64,000 nucleotides of DNA from JANXVR01 sp034667405 (GCA_034667405.1 JAXDJX010000018.1:124001-188000), one strand, 5' to 3'; shown: positions 25,802-37,395, counted from the first letter of the stretch. Program-made: numbers and translations. The notes: generated by a model not told the origin, from the sequence alone.

Positions 25802-26901
25802 AGGTCGTCGTCGCAGGGGGCGGAACAGCCGGCCACGTGTTCCCCGCGCTCGCGTTGGCAGAACGTCTGCGGGCCGATGGGGCCGACATCACGTTCGTCG
25901 GTTCGTCGCAGGGGCAAGAGGCGCAGTTCGTCCCGGCCGCAGGGTTCGCGTTCCGCGGACTGCGCGTGGCGTCGGCGCAGACACGACTCTCCTTCGGTGC
26001 TGCGAACGCGCTGTGGCTCACGTTGCGCGGCGCGCGGATCATCCGCTCGCTGGTATCGGAGGCCGACGTGGTGGTGGGGATCGGAGGCTACGCGAGCGCC
26101 CCGGCGATCCTGGCGGCGCGTCGAACGAAGACCCCGATCGTCCTGCTCGAACAGAACAGTGTTCCGGGGGTCGTGAACAGGATCGCGTCCCGATGGGCGG
26201 ACGCCGTTGCGGTGGTGTTCGCCGACACCGCCCGCTGGCTGCATCAGGGCGTCCGCGTCGAGCAGACGGGCAATCCGGTGCGCCCGGAGATCGTCCAGGT
26301 CCCCGCGAATCGGGCGGGGCTCGCCGCCGAAGCCCGCGACGTATTCGGGTTATCCGAGGATCGCCGGACCGTGGTGGTCTTCGGAGGGAGCCAGGGGGCG
26401 CTGCACCTCGATCAGATCGTCGCCGGTGCCCTGCCGCTTCTTCGAACGCGCAAGGATCTCCAACTGCTGGTTTCGACCGGGCCGGCCCACATCGACCTGG
26501 TGCGGTCCGCCTTGGGCGAGGCGGGCGATCTTCCCGTCAGCGTGCATGGCTTCATCGAACGGATGGATCTCGCCCTGGCCCTCGCCGACCTCGCCGTGGC
26601 GCGTGCCGGCTCCGGCCACATCACCGAACTGGCCGTCTGCGGCGTGCCGGTCATCCTGGTTCCGTACCCGCACGCCACCGAGAACCACCAGGAAGCCAAC
26701 GCACGGGAGCTCGAACGCGGCGGTGCCGCCACGGTCCTGCTCGATCCCGGATTGTCGTCGAAGGACCTCGTAGCCGCCATCCTTGTGCTCATGGACGATG
26801 ACGAAGCTCGCGCCGCGATGGGCGAGGCGATCCGGACGTGGGCACAGCCCGACGCGGTCACCCGGCTTGCCGCCCTTGTCTCGAAGGTGGCAACGTCGTG
26901 A
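25798..26901 (+). CDS. murG: Lipid II synthase MurG
   Basis: 367-residue GT28 glycosyltransferase. The N-terminal GGGTAGHVFPALALAERL binds the lipid side; GIGGYASAPAILAA and EQNSVPGVVNR follow. The donor half has VVFGGSQGALHLD and ARAGSGHITELAVCGVPVILVPYPHATENHQEANA, which binds UDP-GlcNAc. It transfers GlcNAc to lipid I at the cytoplasmic membrane face. The ATG overlaps the ftsW stop (ATGA); the stop overlaps murC (GTGA). Confidence 0.96.
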   Translation: MKVVVAGGGTAGHVFPALALAERLRADGADITFVGSSQGQEAQFVPAAGFAFRGLRVASAQTRLSFGAANALWLTLRGARIIRSLVSEADVVVGIGGYASAPAILAARRTKTPIVLLEQNSVPGVVNRIASRWADAVAVVFADTARWLHQGVRVEQTGNPVRPEIVQVPANRAGLAAEARDVFGLSEDRRTVVVFGGSQGALHLDQIVAGALPLLRTRKDLQLLVSTGPAHIDLVRSALGEAGDLPVSVHGFIERMDLALALADLAVARAGSGHITELAVCGVPVILVPYPHATENHQEANARELERGGAATVLLDPGLSSKDLVAAILVLMDDDEARAAMGEAIRTWAQPDAVTRLAALVSKVATS

Positions 26902-28328
26902 GGCAGACGTACGCCCCGCCACCGGGAAGCATCCCTACGCTGCCCGTTCCTTCGCTCGACGCCGTCCGGTCGGTGCACCTCATCGGCATCGGCGGAGCGG
27001 GCATGCGGAACCTCGCACGTCTGTTCATCGCGCGTGGGGTGTCGGTCACCGGTTCGGACCTCAAAGACTCTGAGGGCCTCAGGGAGTTGCGTGGCCTCGG
27101 CGCGATCGTTTCGGTCGGACATGCGGCCCGCCAGGTAGGGGTCCCCGACGCGGTCGTCGTGTCCAGTGCGATCTCGGCTGCGAACGTCGAGTTGGCGCAC
27201 GCCCGCGAGTTAGAGCTTCCCGTGTGGGCGCGCGCGCAGGCCCTCGCCGCGTTCGCTGCGGGCCATCGTTCCATCGCGATCGCCGGCACGCACGGGAAGA
27301 CCACCACGACCTCGATGCTTGCCGTGATCCTGGAACGCGCAGGTCTCGACCCGAGCTATCTCATCGGCGGCGATCTCAACGAATCGGGGAGCGGAGCCCG
27401 GGCCGGATCCGGGGATCTATTCGTCTTCGAGACGGATGAGAGCGACGGCTCCTTCCTCCTCTCTGAGCCGATGGTGGCCATCGTGACGAACATCGAGGTG
27501 GATCACGTGGACTTCTATCCCGGGGGCCAGGAGGAGATCGAGTCTGCGTTCGCTGTGTTCATGCAGCGCGCGGCCGCGATCATCGCGTGCGGGGACGACG
27601 CGGGCGTCCGTCGCTCATCAGGGCTGGCCGGCAAGCCGGCTCGGACGTACGGTGTCGGGAGCCATAACGACATCCGGCTGGAGGTCCAGAGCGAAGGCCC
27701 CGACGCTGCGGTGGGGATCGTGCGGCTGGAAGATGGCTCGACGGTGACGGTGCGGCTCCGGGTTCCCGGGGTCCACAACTTGCTGGATGCGACGGCCGCC
27801 CTCGTGGCTGCGGTCGCCGTGGGGGTCGAACCATCCATCGCCGCTCGAGCGCTGGCAGGGTTCACCGGCGTTCACCGGCGGTTCGAACTTCGAGGCTCTG
27901 CCCGCGGCGCCTCCTTCTTCGACGACTACGGCCACAACCCGACCGAGATGGCGGTTGCCGTACGAACCGCCAGGGGCCGGGCGCCCGAACGACTGATCGC
28001 GGTGGTGCAGCCTCATCGCTACTCCAGGGTGCAGGCGCTCTGGAAGGAACTGGGCGCGAGCGTCACCGATGCCGACCTCATCCTCGTGACCGACGTCTAC
28101 GGCGCGGACCAACCTCCCATCCCGGGTGTGACCGGGCAGTTGGTCGCCGACGGCGCACACATCGCGGCGCCGGATAAGGAGATCCTCTACCTCCCGCATC
28201 GCGACGATCTTCTGGACTACCTGGAGCGAGAGGTTCGTTCCGGGGACCTGGTGCTCACCATGGGCTGCGGCGACGTGTGGATGCTCGCCGACGCTGCGCT
28301 GGTCCGGATCGCGGAGCACGACGCATGA
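26898..28328 (+). CDS. murC: UDP-MurNAc-L-alanine ligase MurC
   Basis: 476-residue Mur ligase. The N-terminal HLIGIGGAGMRNLARLF binds UDP; the ATP loop is AIAGTHGKTTTTSML (about residues 128-142), with FETDESDGSF, VTNIEVDHVDFY and the C-terminal DDYGHNPTEM. It adds the first L-Ala to UDP-MurNAc. The GTG at 26898 overlaps the murG stop; the 20-residue upstream extension of the open frame lies within murG and is not conserved. Confidence 0.95.
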   Translation: MRQTYAPPPGSIPTLPVPSLDAVRSVHLIGIGGAGMRNLARLFIARGVSVTGSDLKDSEGLRELRGLGAIVSVGHAARQVGVPDAVVVSSAISAANVELAHARELELPVWARAQALAAFAAGHRSIAIAGTHGKTTTTSMLAVILERAGLDPSYLIGGDLNESGSGARAGSGDLFVFETDESDGSFLLSEPMVAIVTNIEVDHVDFYPGGQEEIESAFAVFMQRAAAIIACGDDAGVRRSSGLAGKPARTYGVGSHNDIRLEVQSEGPDAAVGIVRLEDGSTVTVRLRVPGVHNLLDATAALVAAVAVGVEPSIAARALAGFTGVHRRFELRGSARGASFFDDYGHNPTEMAVAVRTARGRAPERLIAVVQPHRYSRVQALWKELGASVTDADLILVTDVYGADQPPIPGVTGQLVADGAHIAAPDKEILYLPHRDDLLDYLEREVRSGDLVLTMGCGDVWMLADAALVRIAEHDA

Positions 28329-29242
28329 CCGATCGCGTGGAGCGCGCGGCGGCGATCATGGAGCAGGCGGGTGCGCGGGTGAAGCGCGATCTTCCCCTCG
28401 CCCCATTGACCACCTTCCGTATCGGCGGGCGGGCCTCTCTCTATATGGAGCCCGATTCGGAGAAGGACCTGGCGGCCGCCGCCAGAGCGGTCGCGGTTGC
28501 GGGGATCCCGTACGTCATCATCGGGAAAGGCTCGAACATCCTGGTCGCCGACGAGGGGTTCTCCGGACTCGTGATCCGGCTCGGACACGGGTTCCGCTGG
28601 GCGGCCCGCGATGGTCATCGCTTGAGTGCCGGGGGAGCGATGCCCCTGCCGGCCCTTGCGGGTGTGGCACTCCGCCACGGTCTCTCGGGGCTGGAGTTCG
28701 GGGTGGCCATCCCGGCGACGCTCGGCGGAGCCGTGGTGATGAACGCCGGAGCACACGGGGGTGAGATGTCGCACGTCGTCGAGGCCGTCACGGTGTTCCG
28801 GATGGACCACGCTCGGAGCGAGGCCGTGGAGCACGCCGACCTGGGGTTCTCCTACCGCCACTCGGGGATACCGGAAGGCCGCGTGGTCACCGGTGCGTCG
28901 CTGCGCCTGATCCCGGGCGATGACGCCGCGATCCGATCGCTGATGGACGACGCGAGAGCGTGGCGCCGTCGAACACAGCCGCTGGCGGAGCCCAACTGCG
29001 GAAGCGTCTTCACCAACCCTGCGGGGGATCACGCAGCGCGCCTCATCGAGGCAGCGGGAGGCAAGGCGTTGCGTGTGAACGGGGCCGCCGTCAGCCAGAA
29101 GCACGCGAACTTCATCGTGGCGAACCCGGGCGCCACTGCGGCCGATGTCCGCGCGCTCATCACCCGTGTCCAAGACATGGTGGAGGCGTCCTGCGGGATC
29201 CGACTGTCAACGGAGGTCCGGATGATCGGTGGTCCCCCGTGA
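28325..29242 (+). CDS. murB: UDP-N-acetylenolpyruvoylglucosamine reductase MurB
   Basis: 305-residue FAD enzyme. LTTFRIGGRASLY and IGKGSNILVADEGFSGLVIRL bind FAD; the catalytic serine is in CGSVFTNPAGDHAARLIEAAG (about residues 222-242), and the final acid is in LSTEVRMIG. The layout without the type I insertion suggests a type II MurB. It reduces the enolpyruvyl group to make UDP-MurNAc. Placement between murC and ftsQ is the Gram-positive order. ATG coupled to murC (ATGA). Confidence 0.95.
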   Translation: MTDRVERAAAIMEQAGARVKRDLPLAPLTTFRIGGRASLYMEPDSEKDLAAAARAVAVAGIPYVIIGKGSNILVADEGFSGLVIRLGHGFRWAARDGHRLSAGGAMPLPALAGVALRHGLSGLEFGVAIPATLGGAVVMNAGAHGGEMSHVVEAVTVFRMDHARSEAVEHADLGFSYRHSGIPEGRVVTGASLRLIPGDDAAIRSLMDDARAWRRRTQPLAEPNCGSVFTNPAGDHAARLIEAAGGKALRVNGAAVSQKHANFIVANPGATAADVRALITRVQDMVEASCGIRLSTEVRMIGGPP

Positions 29243-30036
29243 CGCGCCCGGAGCTCCGCATGGATGTGGGTGGACGATGGAGCGCCTCCGGCCGGGGCAA
29301 ATGGGTTGTCGCGTTCCTGGCGATGGTCGCCGTGGTCGGGGGAGGCGTCGCGATCACGCATACCGCACTGTTCTCCGCGAAGACGATCACCGTCCGGGGC
29401 GCGTCCCATCTCTCCCAGGCCGACGTGCTCCGGGTAGCCGGACTCCAGCGAGGCACGAATGTCTTCTACCTGGATACGGAGGCGGCACGACGCCGGTTGG
29501 TTGCGAACTCCTGGGTCGCCTCCGCTACGGTCATCCGCAGTCTCCCGTCCACGGTGGAGATCACCGTCGAGGAGGTGCGGCCGATCGCCGTCACCGCAAG
29601 CGCCGAAACTCCGATGCTCCTGGCGCAGGACGGCACGGTCTTGGGACCGGCTCCCGCCGCTACCAGGCTCCCGGTGATCGGCACGGCGGGGGAGAGCTCC
29701 GCCCGTGACGGGGCTGGAGTGCTGGGCGCCATGGCCATGCCATTCCTCGCGCACATCGCAGCGGTGGATGTCGCGGCGGACGGTTCCATCACACTCACCC
29801 TCAGGGATGGGGTGATCGTGACCTATGGGGATTCCGCAGACGTCGTCCGCAAGGCACGTGCGCTCCGTGCGGTGCTTGCATGGGCTCGCAGCCAACCGAT
29901 CGGAGTGGTGTCCATCGACGTGTCTTCACCTGCGGTACCGACCGCCCGTCTCCGGGGGATGACCGGCGCCACCGCGATCGCCCCTCCGCCCTCTCGGTCC
30001 AGCTCTGCGTCAGCCTCACGTTCGGCCTCTCCCTGA
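29239..30036 (+). CDS. ftsQ: Cell division protein FtsQ/DivIB
   Basis: 265-residue bitopic protein: a short basic cytoplasmic tail, a membrane helix (about residues 22-44), then a POTRA domain beginning FSAKTITVRGASHLSQADVLRVAGLQRGTN, and an FtsQ-type beta domain (VASATVIRSLPSTVEITVEEVRPIAV). The tail is Ser/Ala/Pro-rich. FtsQ links early and late division proteins with FtsL/FtsB. The GTG at 29239 overlaps the murB stop. It is the last gene of the gapless run that begins at mraZ. Confidence 0.92.
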   Translation: MTRPELRMDVGGRWSASGRGKWVVAFLAMVAVVGGGVAITHTALFSAKTITVRGASHLSQADVLRVAGLQRGTNVFYLDTEAARRRLVANSWVASATVIRSLPSTVEITVEEVRPIAVTASAETPMLLAQDGTVLGPAPAATRLPVIGTAGESSARDGAGVLGAMAMPFLAHIAAVDVAADGSITLTLRDGVIVTYGDSADVVRKARALRAVLAWARSQPIGVVSIDVSSPAVPTARLRGMTGATAIAPPPSRSSSASASRSASP

Positions 30037-30042
30037 CGGCCG

Positions 30043-30067
30043 CCTGGCCCTCGTCGGAACTGCCAGG
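30043..30067 (+). terminator. Weak hairpin after ftsQ
   Basis: CCTGGC (30043-30048) and GCCAGG (30062-30067) form a 6-bp stem with a 13-nt loop seven bases after the ftsQ stop. It is followed by only a moderately T-rich stretch (TCTGTTCATCTCGTT). It may reduce read-through into ftsZ rather than end all transcription. Confidence 0.35.
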
Positions 30068-30095
30068 GGTCTGTTCATCTCGTTAAGACAGATGC

Positions 30096-30124
30096 TTGAC
30101 GGACCAGCAGGTTCTTAGTAGTGT
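30096..30124 (+). promoter_or_regulatory. ftsZ promoter
   Basis: TTGACG (30096-30101) and TAGTGT (30119-30124) are 17 bp apart in the 204-bp gap before ftsZ. The start site would fall near 30131 in an unusually AT-rich tract (about 30130-30175), leaving a leader of about 110 nt. The ribosome binding site is CGGAGG ending nine bases before the ATG. Confidence 0.65.
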
Positions 30125-30240
30125 CCCTAGTTCTACGTTAGGTAGATATAACAATAACGTTGTAGTTGACAGTTAGGGTCTGGCACACGAACAGGTTCCC
30201 CAGCTAGCCGGACCGGGGTCCGGGAATTCGGAGGCTCTCC

Positions 30241-31425
30241 ATGATCGATGCTCCCCAGAACTACCTCGCGGTGATCAAGGTTGTTGGCATCGGCGGTGGT
30301 GGTGTGAACGCGGTGAACCGGATGATCGAGGCAGGCCTCCGGGGCGTCGAGTTCATCGCTGTGAACACGGACGCGCAGACCCTCCTTATGTCCGACGCCG
30401 AGGTCAAGCTGGACATCGGCCGGGAAACGACCAGGGGCCTGGGCGCCGGCTCCGACCCCGAGGTCGGCGAAGCGGCTGCGCACGAGCACAGCGAGGAGAT
30501 CGAAGAGATCCTCAAAGGTGCGGACATGGTCTTCATCACCGCGGGCGAGGGTGGTGGAACCGGGACAGGCGGTGCCCCCGTTGTGGCCGAGATCGCGAAG
30601 GGATTGGGCGCGCTCACCATCGGTGTCGTTACCCGGCCGTTCGGTTTCGAGGGGCGCAAGCGCGCGACGCAAGCCGACGTGGGGATCACTGATCTGAAGA
30701 AGGCCGTCGACACCCTGATCGTGGTTCCGAACGATCGACTCCTCCAGGTGTCGGACCCCAGCACCCCCATGGTGGATGCGTTCCGGATGGCGGACCAGGT
30801 CCTGTTCCAAGGGGTCGACGGCATCACGTCGCTCATCACGACGCCAGGCCTCATCAACCTGGACTTCGCCGATGTGAAGTCGGTGATGACCGGCGCCGGT
30901 TCGGCCCTCATGGGCATCGGGATCGGCTCGGGACCCGACAGGGCCACCGATGCCGCGAAATCCGCGATCAGTTCGCCGCTCCTCGAATCCTCGATCGATG
31001 GCGCCAAGGGCGTGCTGCTCTCCATCGCCGGCCCGACCGACCTCTCGCTCCACGAGGTCAACCAGGCCGCCGACACCATCACCCGGGGTGCTCATCCGGA
31101 CGCCAACATCATCTTCGGTGCCGTCGTGGACGATGCGCTCGGGGACGAGGTTCGCGTCACGGTGGTTGCCGCCGGGTTCGACAAGACCTCACCGATGATC
31201 GGCAGTACCGACGAGAACCGCTTCGAGAACCGCCTTTCCCGTCTCCTGGAAGAGCCCGTCCGAACGGAACGCCGCTCCGCTGCGGACCCCTCGCTCCCGT
31301 CGATCCTGGCCGAGGATCTCGAGGACGAGGCCGACATCTTCGCTCCGACCAACGAGCCCGAACCGGTTTCGGTTTCCTTCGACGCCGAGGAGGATCTGGA
31401 CATCCCAGATTTCCTGAAGAACTAG
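30241..31425 (+). CDS. ftsZ: Cell division tubulin homologue FtsZ
   Basis: 394-residue tubulin-like GTPase that forms the Z-ring. N-terminal GIGGGGVNAVNRMIEAGL, the GTP loop GEGGGTGTGGAPVVAEIAK (about residues 102-120), NDRLLQ and the T7-loop region NLDFADVKSVM (about 203-213) are intact. The acidic linker ends in DLDIPDFLKN, the conserved tail that binds SepF. No ftsA is present, so SepF is the expected membrane anchor; it lies two genes downstream. It has its own promoter apart from the upstream chain. Confidence 0.98.
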   Translation: MIDAPQNYLAVIKVVGIGGGGVNAVNRMIEAGLRGVEFIAVNTDAQTLLMSDAEVKLDIGRETTRGLGAGSDPEVGEAAAHEHSEEIEEILKGADMVFITAGEGGGTGTGGAPVVAEIAKGLGALTIGVVTRPFGFEGRKRATQADVGITDLKKAVDTLIVVPNDRLLQVSDPSTPMVDAFRMADQVLFQGVDGITSLITTPGLINLDFADVKSVMTGAGSALMGIGIGSGPDRATDAAKSAISSPLLESSIDGAKGVLLSIAGPTDLSLHEVNQAADTITRGAHPDANIIFGAVVDDALGDEVRVTVVAAGFDKTSPMIGSTDENRFENRLSRLLEEPVRTERRSAADPSLPSILAEDLEDEADIFAPTNEPEPVSVSFDAEEDLDIPDFLKN

Positions 31426-31469
31426 GCCGGGCGTTCGCCCGCCCTACCGCGCGGCCCTGCGCGGATCTG

Positions 31470-31537
31470 GGGGCGGGGAGGTTCCAGCTCGAGGCGTCCT
31501 TCCCCCGCCTCGTGGCCGAGAACGGACCTCCCCGCCC
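31470..31537 (+). repeat. Large nested hairpin between ftsZ and yggS
   Basis: GGGCGGGGAGGT (31471-31482) and ACCTCCCCGCCC (31526-31537) are a perfect 12-bp inverted repeat. Inside it, CGAGGCG (31490-31496) and CGCCTCG (31506-31512) form a second perfect 7-bp hairpin with a 9-nt loop. No T-run follows. The element fills most of the 135-bp ftsZ-yggS gap and may act as an attenuator, processing site or transcript end. Confidence 0.6.
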
Positions 31538-31560
31538 TCGTTCCATCTTCGAAAGGATCC

Positions 31561-32241
31561 ATGGAGCGCTCCGACGTCCTGGCGAATCTCTCCGACATCC
31601 GGGCTGCCATCGCCGCCGCCGCCACGCGGTCCGGTAGAGAGCCGTGGGCAGTCACCATCGTCGCCGCCGCCAAGACGGTGTCGGTGGAGGCGGTTCGCTG
31701 GGTGGTGGACGCCGGGGTCTCGGCGGTCGGTGAGAACTACGTGTCGGAGCTTCGCGCGAAGGCCCCCGAGGTCCCCGATGTTCGGTGGCACTTCATCGGA
31801 ACGCTTCAGCGCAGCACCGCCCAGCATGTGGCCGACATCGCCCACGTCGTGGAGACGGTCTCGGGGGAGGGGGCGCTCAGACGACTGGCCGGCCGAGCCG
31901 CTCGCGCCGGAAGGGCAGTGGATGTGCTGATCGAGGTCGACTTCACCGCCGAACGCTCCGGCGTGCACCCAGAGGACCTTCCCGCCGTGGCTTCGCTCGT
32001 GGCCTCTCTCGAAGGGGTGAAACTGCGGGGTCTGATGACGATCCCACCGGTTCCCAAGACCCCTGAAGACGCCCGGCCCTACTTCCGCCGCCTCCGTGAT
32101 CTTCGGGATGAACTCAACCGAACCAACCCTGAGGTGCTGGAACTCTCCATGGGAATGTCGTTGGATTACCAGATCGCCGTCGAGGAAGGCGCTACGATGG
32201 TGCGGATCGGAACGGCGTTGTTCGGTCCGCGGACGACGTGA
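31561..32241 (+). CDS. PLP homeostasis protein (YggS/PLPBP family)
   Basis: 226-residue single-domain PLP-binding barrel. The PLP lysine is in VAAAKTVSVEAVR (about residue 39); GENYVSELRAKA, WHFIGTLQRST, GLMTIPP and ELSMGMSLDYQIAVEEGATMVRIGTALFG are family hallmarks. It binds and buffers pyridoxal phosphate and has no known catalytic reaction. In Actinobacteria it usually follows ftsZ and pgeF and precedes sepF; here pgeF is missing. The ribosome binding site AAAGGA sits before the ATG. Confidence 0.93.
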   Translation: MERSDVLANLSDIRAAIAAAATRSGREPWAVTIVAAAKTVSVEAVRWVVDAGVSAVGENYVSELRAKAPEVPDVRWHFIGTLQRSTAQHVADIAHVVETVSGEGALRRLAGRAARAGRAVDVLIEVDFTAERSGVHPEDLPAVASLVASLEGVKLRGLMTIPPVPKTPEDARPYFRRLRDLRDELNRTNPEVLELSMGMSLDYQIAVEEGATMVRIGTALFGPRTT

Positions 32242-32257
32242 AGGTTGGGAGGAAGTG

Positions 32258-32722
32258 ATGGCCGCCGTGTGGAAGAAGACACTGAACTACCTGGGTCTCG
32301 TTGAAGACGACGACGATTTCGTCGAGGAGATGCCCGAAGCCGAGCCGACGGCGGTCCGCCGCATGAAGCCTCGGGCCGTCCGGGAGATCCCCTCCAACGA
32401 CGAAGGCGTCGTCCTGACCCACTCCTCACCCCGTCCGGTTCCTTCCGGCACGATCCACAAATCCGAGCCCAAGCGGTTCAACGAGGCACGCGATGTGGCG
32501 GACCGATTCAAGGACGGAACCGCGGTCATCATGAACCTGCAAAGCACGGAGGACACCATCGCTCGACGCCTGGTCGACTTCGCCTCAGGCCTCGTCTACG
32601 GCTTGGATGGCAAGATCGAACTCGTGGCGAACCGCGTCTACCTCCTCACGCCGGCCGACGTGGAAGTGAGCGCTGAAGAGCGCGAGCGGATCGCGGGCGG
32701 AGCCTTCTACAACCAGTTCTGA
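32258..32722 (+). CDS. sepF: Cell division protein SepF
   Basis: 154-residue protein: an N-terminal amphipathic membrane-targeting helix (WKKTLNYLGL), an acidic linker, and the SepF core from about residue 70 (RFNEARDVADRFKDGTAVIMNLQSTE..RRLVDFASGLVYGLDGKIELVANRVYLLTP). SepF tethers FtsZ to the membrane through its C-terminal tail, replacing FtsA in Actinobacteria. GGGAGGAAG lies just upstream of the ATG. It follows yggS by 16 bp. Confidence 0.95.
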   Translation: MAAVWKKTLNYLGLVEDDDDFVEEMPEAEPTAVRRMKPRAVREIPSNDEGVVLTHSSPRPVPSGTIHKSEPKRFNEARDVADRFKDGTAVIMNLQSTEDTIARRLVDFASGLVYGLDGKIELVANRVYLLTPADVEVSAEERERIAGGAFYNQF

Positions 32723-32786
32723 CGGAAGCTCTTCCCCCGAGAGGGCCGAGCGTCGCCCCCGCCAAGGCTGCTAGCCTCTCGCCTCG

Positions 32787-33065
32787 ATGATCGCTGTCTC
32801 GACTTGGAGGTCGATCCTTTGCCTTGCCGTCACCCTGATCTGGATCATCCTCCTGATCCGGATCATCCTCAGCTGGGCTGAGGCCGCAGGGTGGCGCGTC
32901 CCCTCAACAGGTCCGGTCCGCGCCGGTCACGACTTGGTGATCGACGTGACCGAACCGCTGCTGCGACCGCTTCGAAAGCTCCTTCCCCCGATGCGCATGA
33001 TCGACGGATCGGCCCTGGCGGCGTTCGTTGTCTTGATCGTGGTGCGAACGGGGCTGGGTTGCTGA
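32787..33065 (+). CDS. YggT family membrane protein
   Basis: 92-residue protein with two hydrophobic helices (about residues 5-30 and 72-90) around a loop with VIDVTEPLLRPLRKLLPPMRMIDGSALAAF, the YggT signature. The family is found near division genes and is linked to FtsZ-ring placement or osmotic tolerance; the mechanism is unknown. No ribosome binding site is visible. A TAGCCT hexamer ends nine bases before the ATG, so a leaderless or very short-leader start is possible. Confidence 0.9.
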   Translation: MIAVSTWRSILCLAVTLIWIILLIRIILSWAEAAGWRVPSTGPVRAGHDLVIDVTEPLLRPLRKLLPPMRMIDGSALAAFVVLIVVRTGLGC

Positions 33066-33105
33066 GATACTGCCCCTTTCTCCGGCGCTTTCTCTGGGAG
33101 GAACG

Positions 33106-33909
33106 ATGAAGAAGAAGCAGACAGACGACGTCGCGGACTTCGCCGGTGCGCCGGCCCCCAAGGCTCTCGGGCCCGCCGACGTCCAGCAGAAGGAGTTCCG
33201 GGTTTCCCGCTTCAGTGGCTACCGGATGCGCGACGTCGACGAGTTCCTGGACCAGATTACTGAATCCATGAACGCCATGGTCGAGGAGAACCGCAGACTT
33301 CGGTCCCGCGGTGGTGGTTCGCTGATCGGTGCTCCCGACCTGGCCGACACATCGCGTCAGTCGGATGAGATCATCCAGCGCGCGCGTGTGGAAGCTGCCC
33401 AGATCATCGAGGCCGCGCGATCTGGTGCCGCCGGTATCGCCGGCGCGTCGACGCCCGCGCCGGGGCCCGCCGTCAACCGCGCCCCGGTCGGCGCCTTCTT
33501 GGCGCAGGAGCGGAGCTTCCTGCAGAGTCTTGCGGGCCTGGTGCAAGAGCATGCTGAAACGGTGAAGGGATTGGCTCGGGCCGATAAGGCCGCCACTTCG
33601 ATGGGCGCCCGTAGCTCGGCAGCCGCGATGTCCACGCCAAGCCCCAGGTCATCCACCGCCGCCCCCTCGGGCGCTGAACGATCGTCGACGCCGCAGGAAC
33701 CCAAGACCGCGAAGACATCATCGGCGGAAGCCGAACCCGGAGTGCGTCCTGCCTCGGATCCCCGTCCGACCGTTCCGATCGCGAACGTCGAGGAGCCGAT
33801 CCGGCTCGATGAACCCGCGTCAACGTCCGCGGGTGCACGGCGGGACGACGACAGACCCGGTGACGCGCCCGACCGCTCGCTCCGCGAGCTCTTCTGGGGC
33901 GAGGACTGA
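33106..33909 (+). CDS. divIVA: DivIVA domain protein (Wag31-like)
   Basis: 267-residue protein. The N-terminal DivIVA region (about residues 28-70: FRVSRFSGYRMRDVDEFLDQITESM) forms the membrane-curvature-sensing coiled coil, followed by a second helical segment (SRQSDEIIQRARVEAAQIIEAARSG) and a long Ser/Ala/Pro-rich, low-complexity tail. DivIVA marks poles and septa and organises wall growth in Actinobacteria. Ribosome binding site GGGAGGAACG before the ATG. It closes the division cluster; the next gene, ileS, converges with 24 bp between stops. Confidence 0.9.
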   Translation: MKKKQTDDVADFAGAPAPKALGPADVQQKEFRVSRFSGYRMRDVDEFLDQITESMNAMVEENRRLRSRGGGSLIGAPDLADTSRQSDEIIQRARVEAAQIIEAARSGAAGIAGASTPAPGPAVNRAPVGAFLAQERSFLQSLAGLVQEHAETVKGLARADKAATSMGARSSAAAMSTPSPRSSTAAPSGAERSSTPQEPKTAKTSSAEAEPGVRPASDPRPTVPIANVEEPIRLDEPASTSAGARRDDDRPGDAPDRSLRELFWGED

Positions 33910-33933
33910 GGGACAGGATCGACAGCCCGTAGC

Positions 33934-37098
<3,165 letters not shown>

Positions 37099-37116
37099 CC
37101 CGTTCCTCCTCCGCAC

Positions 37117-37395
37117 ATGCGAAACGCCCCGCCCCTGGTGCAGGGACGAGGCGCGAAACCCCGCGGTACCACCCCGCTTGCCGGCAGCACCGGCCGCTCA
37201 CGGATCGCTCACGCGATCCTCCGCCTTCACGCTGCGACTACGCCTGCGCCTACTGCGATGGCGGTCCGTCCGCCATCGGTTCGGACAGGGGCTCTAGGAG
37301 GATGCTCGCGGGGTGCTCGGCACCGGGCTCGCACCGTCCCCGGTTCGCTCATGCTCCACGGTCCCCGCGACCGTGTTCCCGTCAATGCCTGTACC
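37117..37395 (-). promoter_or_regulatory. ileS T-box leader riboswitch
   Basis: On the minus strand the conserved T-box AGCGGGGTGGTACCGCGG (37178-37161) is followed by CGTCCCT, which can pair either with the T-box stem (antiterminator) or in a terminator hairpin. A Stem I candidate pairs 37369-37363 with 37313-37307; next to it the sequence GAGCATC (37307-37301) offers an ATC (Ile) specifier, tentatively. A TAGCAT hexamer at 37405-37400 may be its -10. Uncharged tRNA-Ile should switch on ileS. The core motif is certain; Stem I details are inference. Confidence 0.85.
37125..37153 (-). terminator. T-box terminator/sequestrator hairpin
   Basis: CGCCTCGTCCCT and AGGGGCGGGGCG on the minus strand form a 12-bp stem (two G-U pairs) with a 5-nt loop. 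It uses the same CGTCCCT strand that pairs with the T-box. It is followed by TTTCGC rather than a long U run, so termination may be weak. The ileS ribosome binding site lies a few bases further on. Confidence 0.7.

Noticed and set aside
30166..30171. TTGACA as the ftsZ -35
   Set aside because: A consensus -35, but nothing like a -10 lies 16-18 bp downstream (GAACAG); the upstream TTGACG/TAGTGT pair is better.
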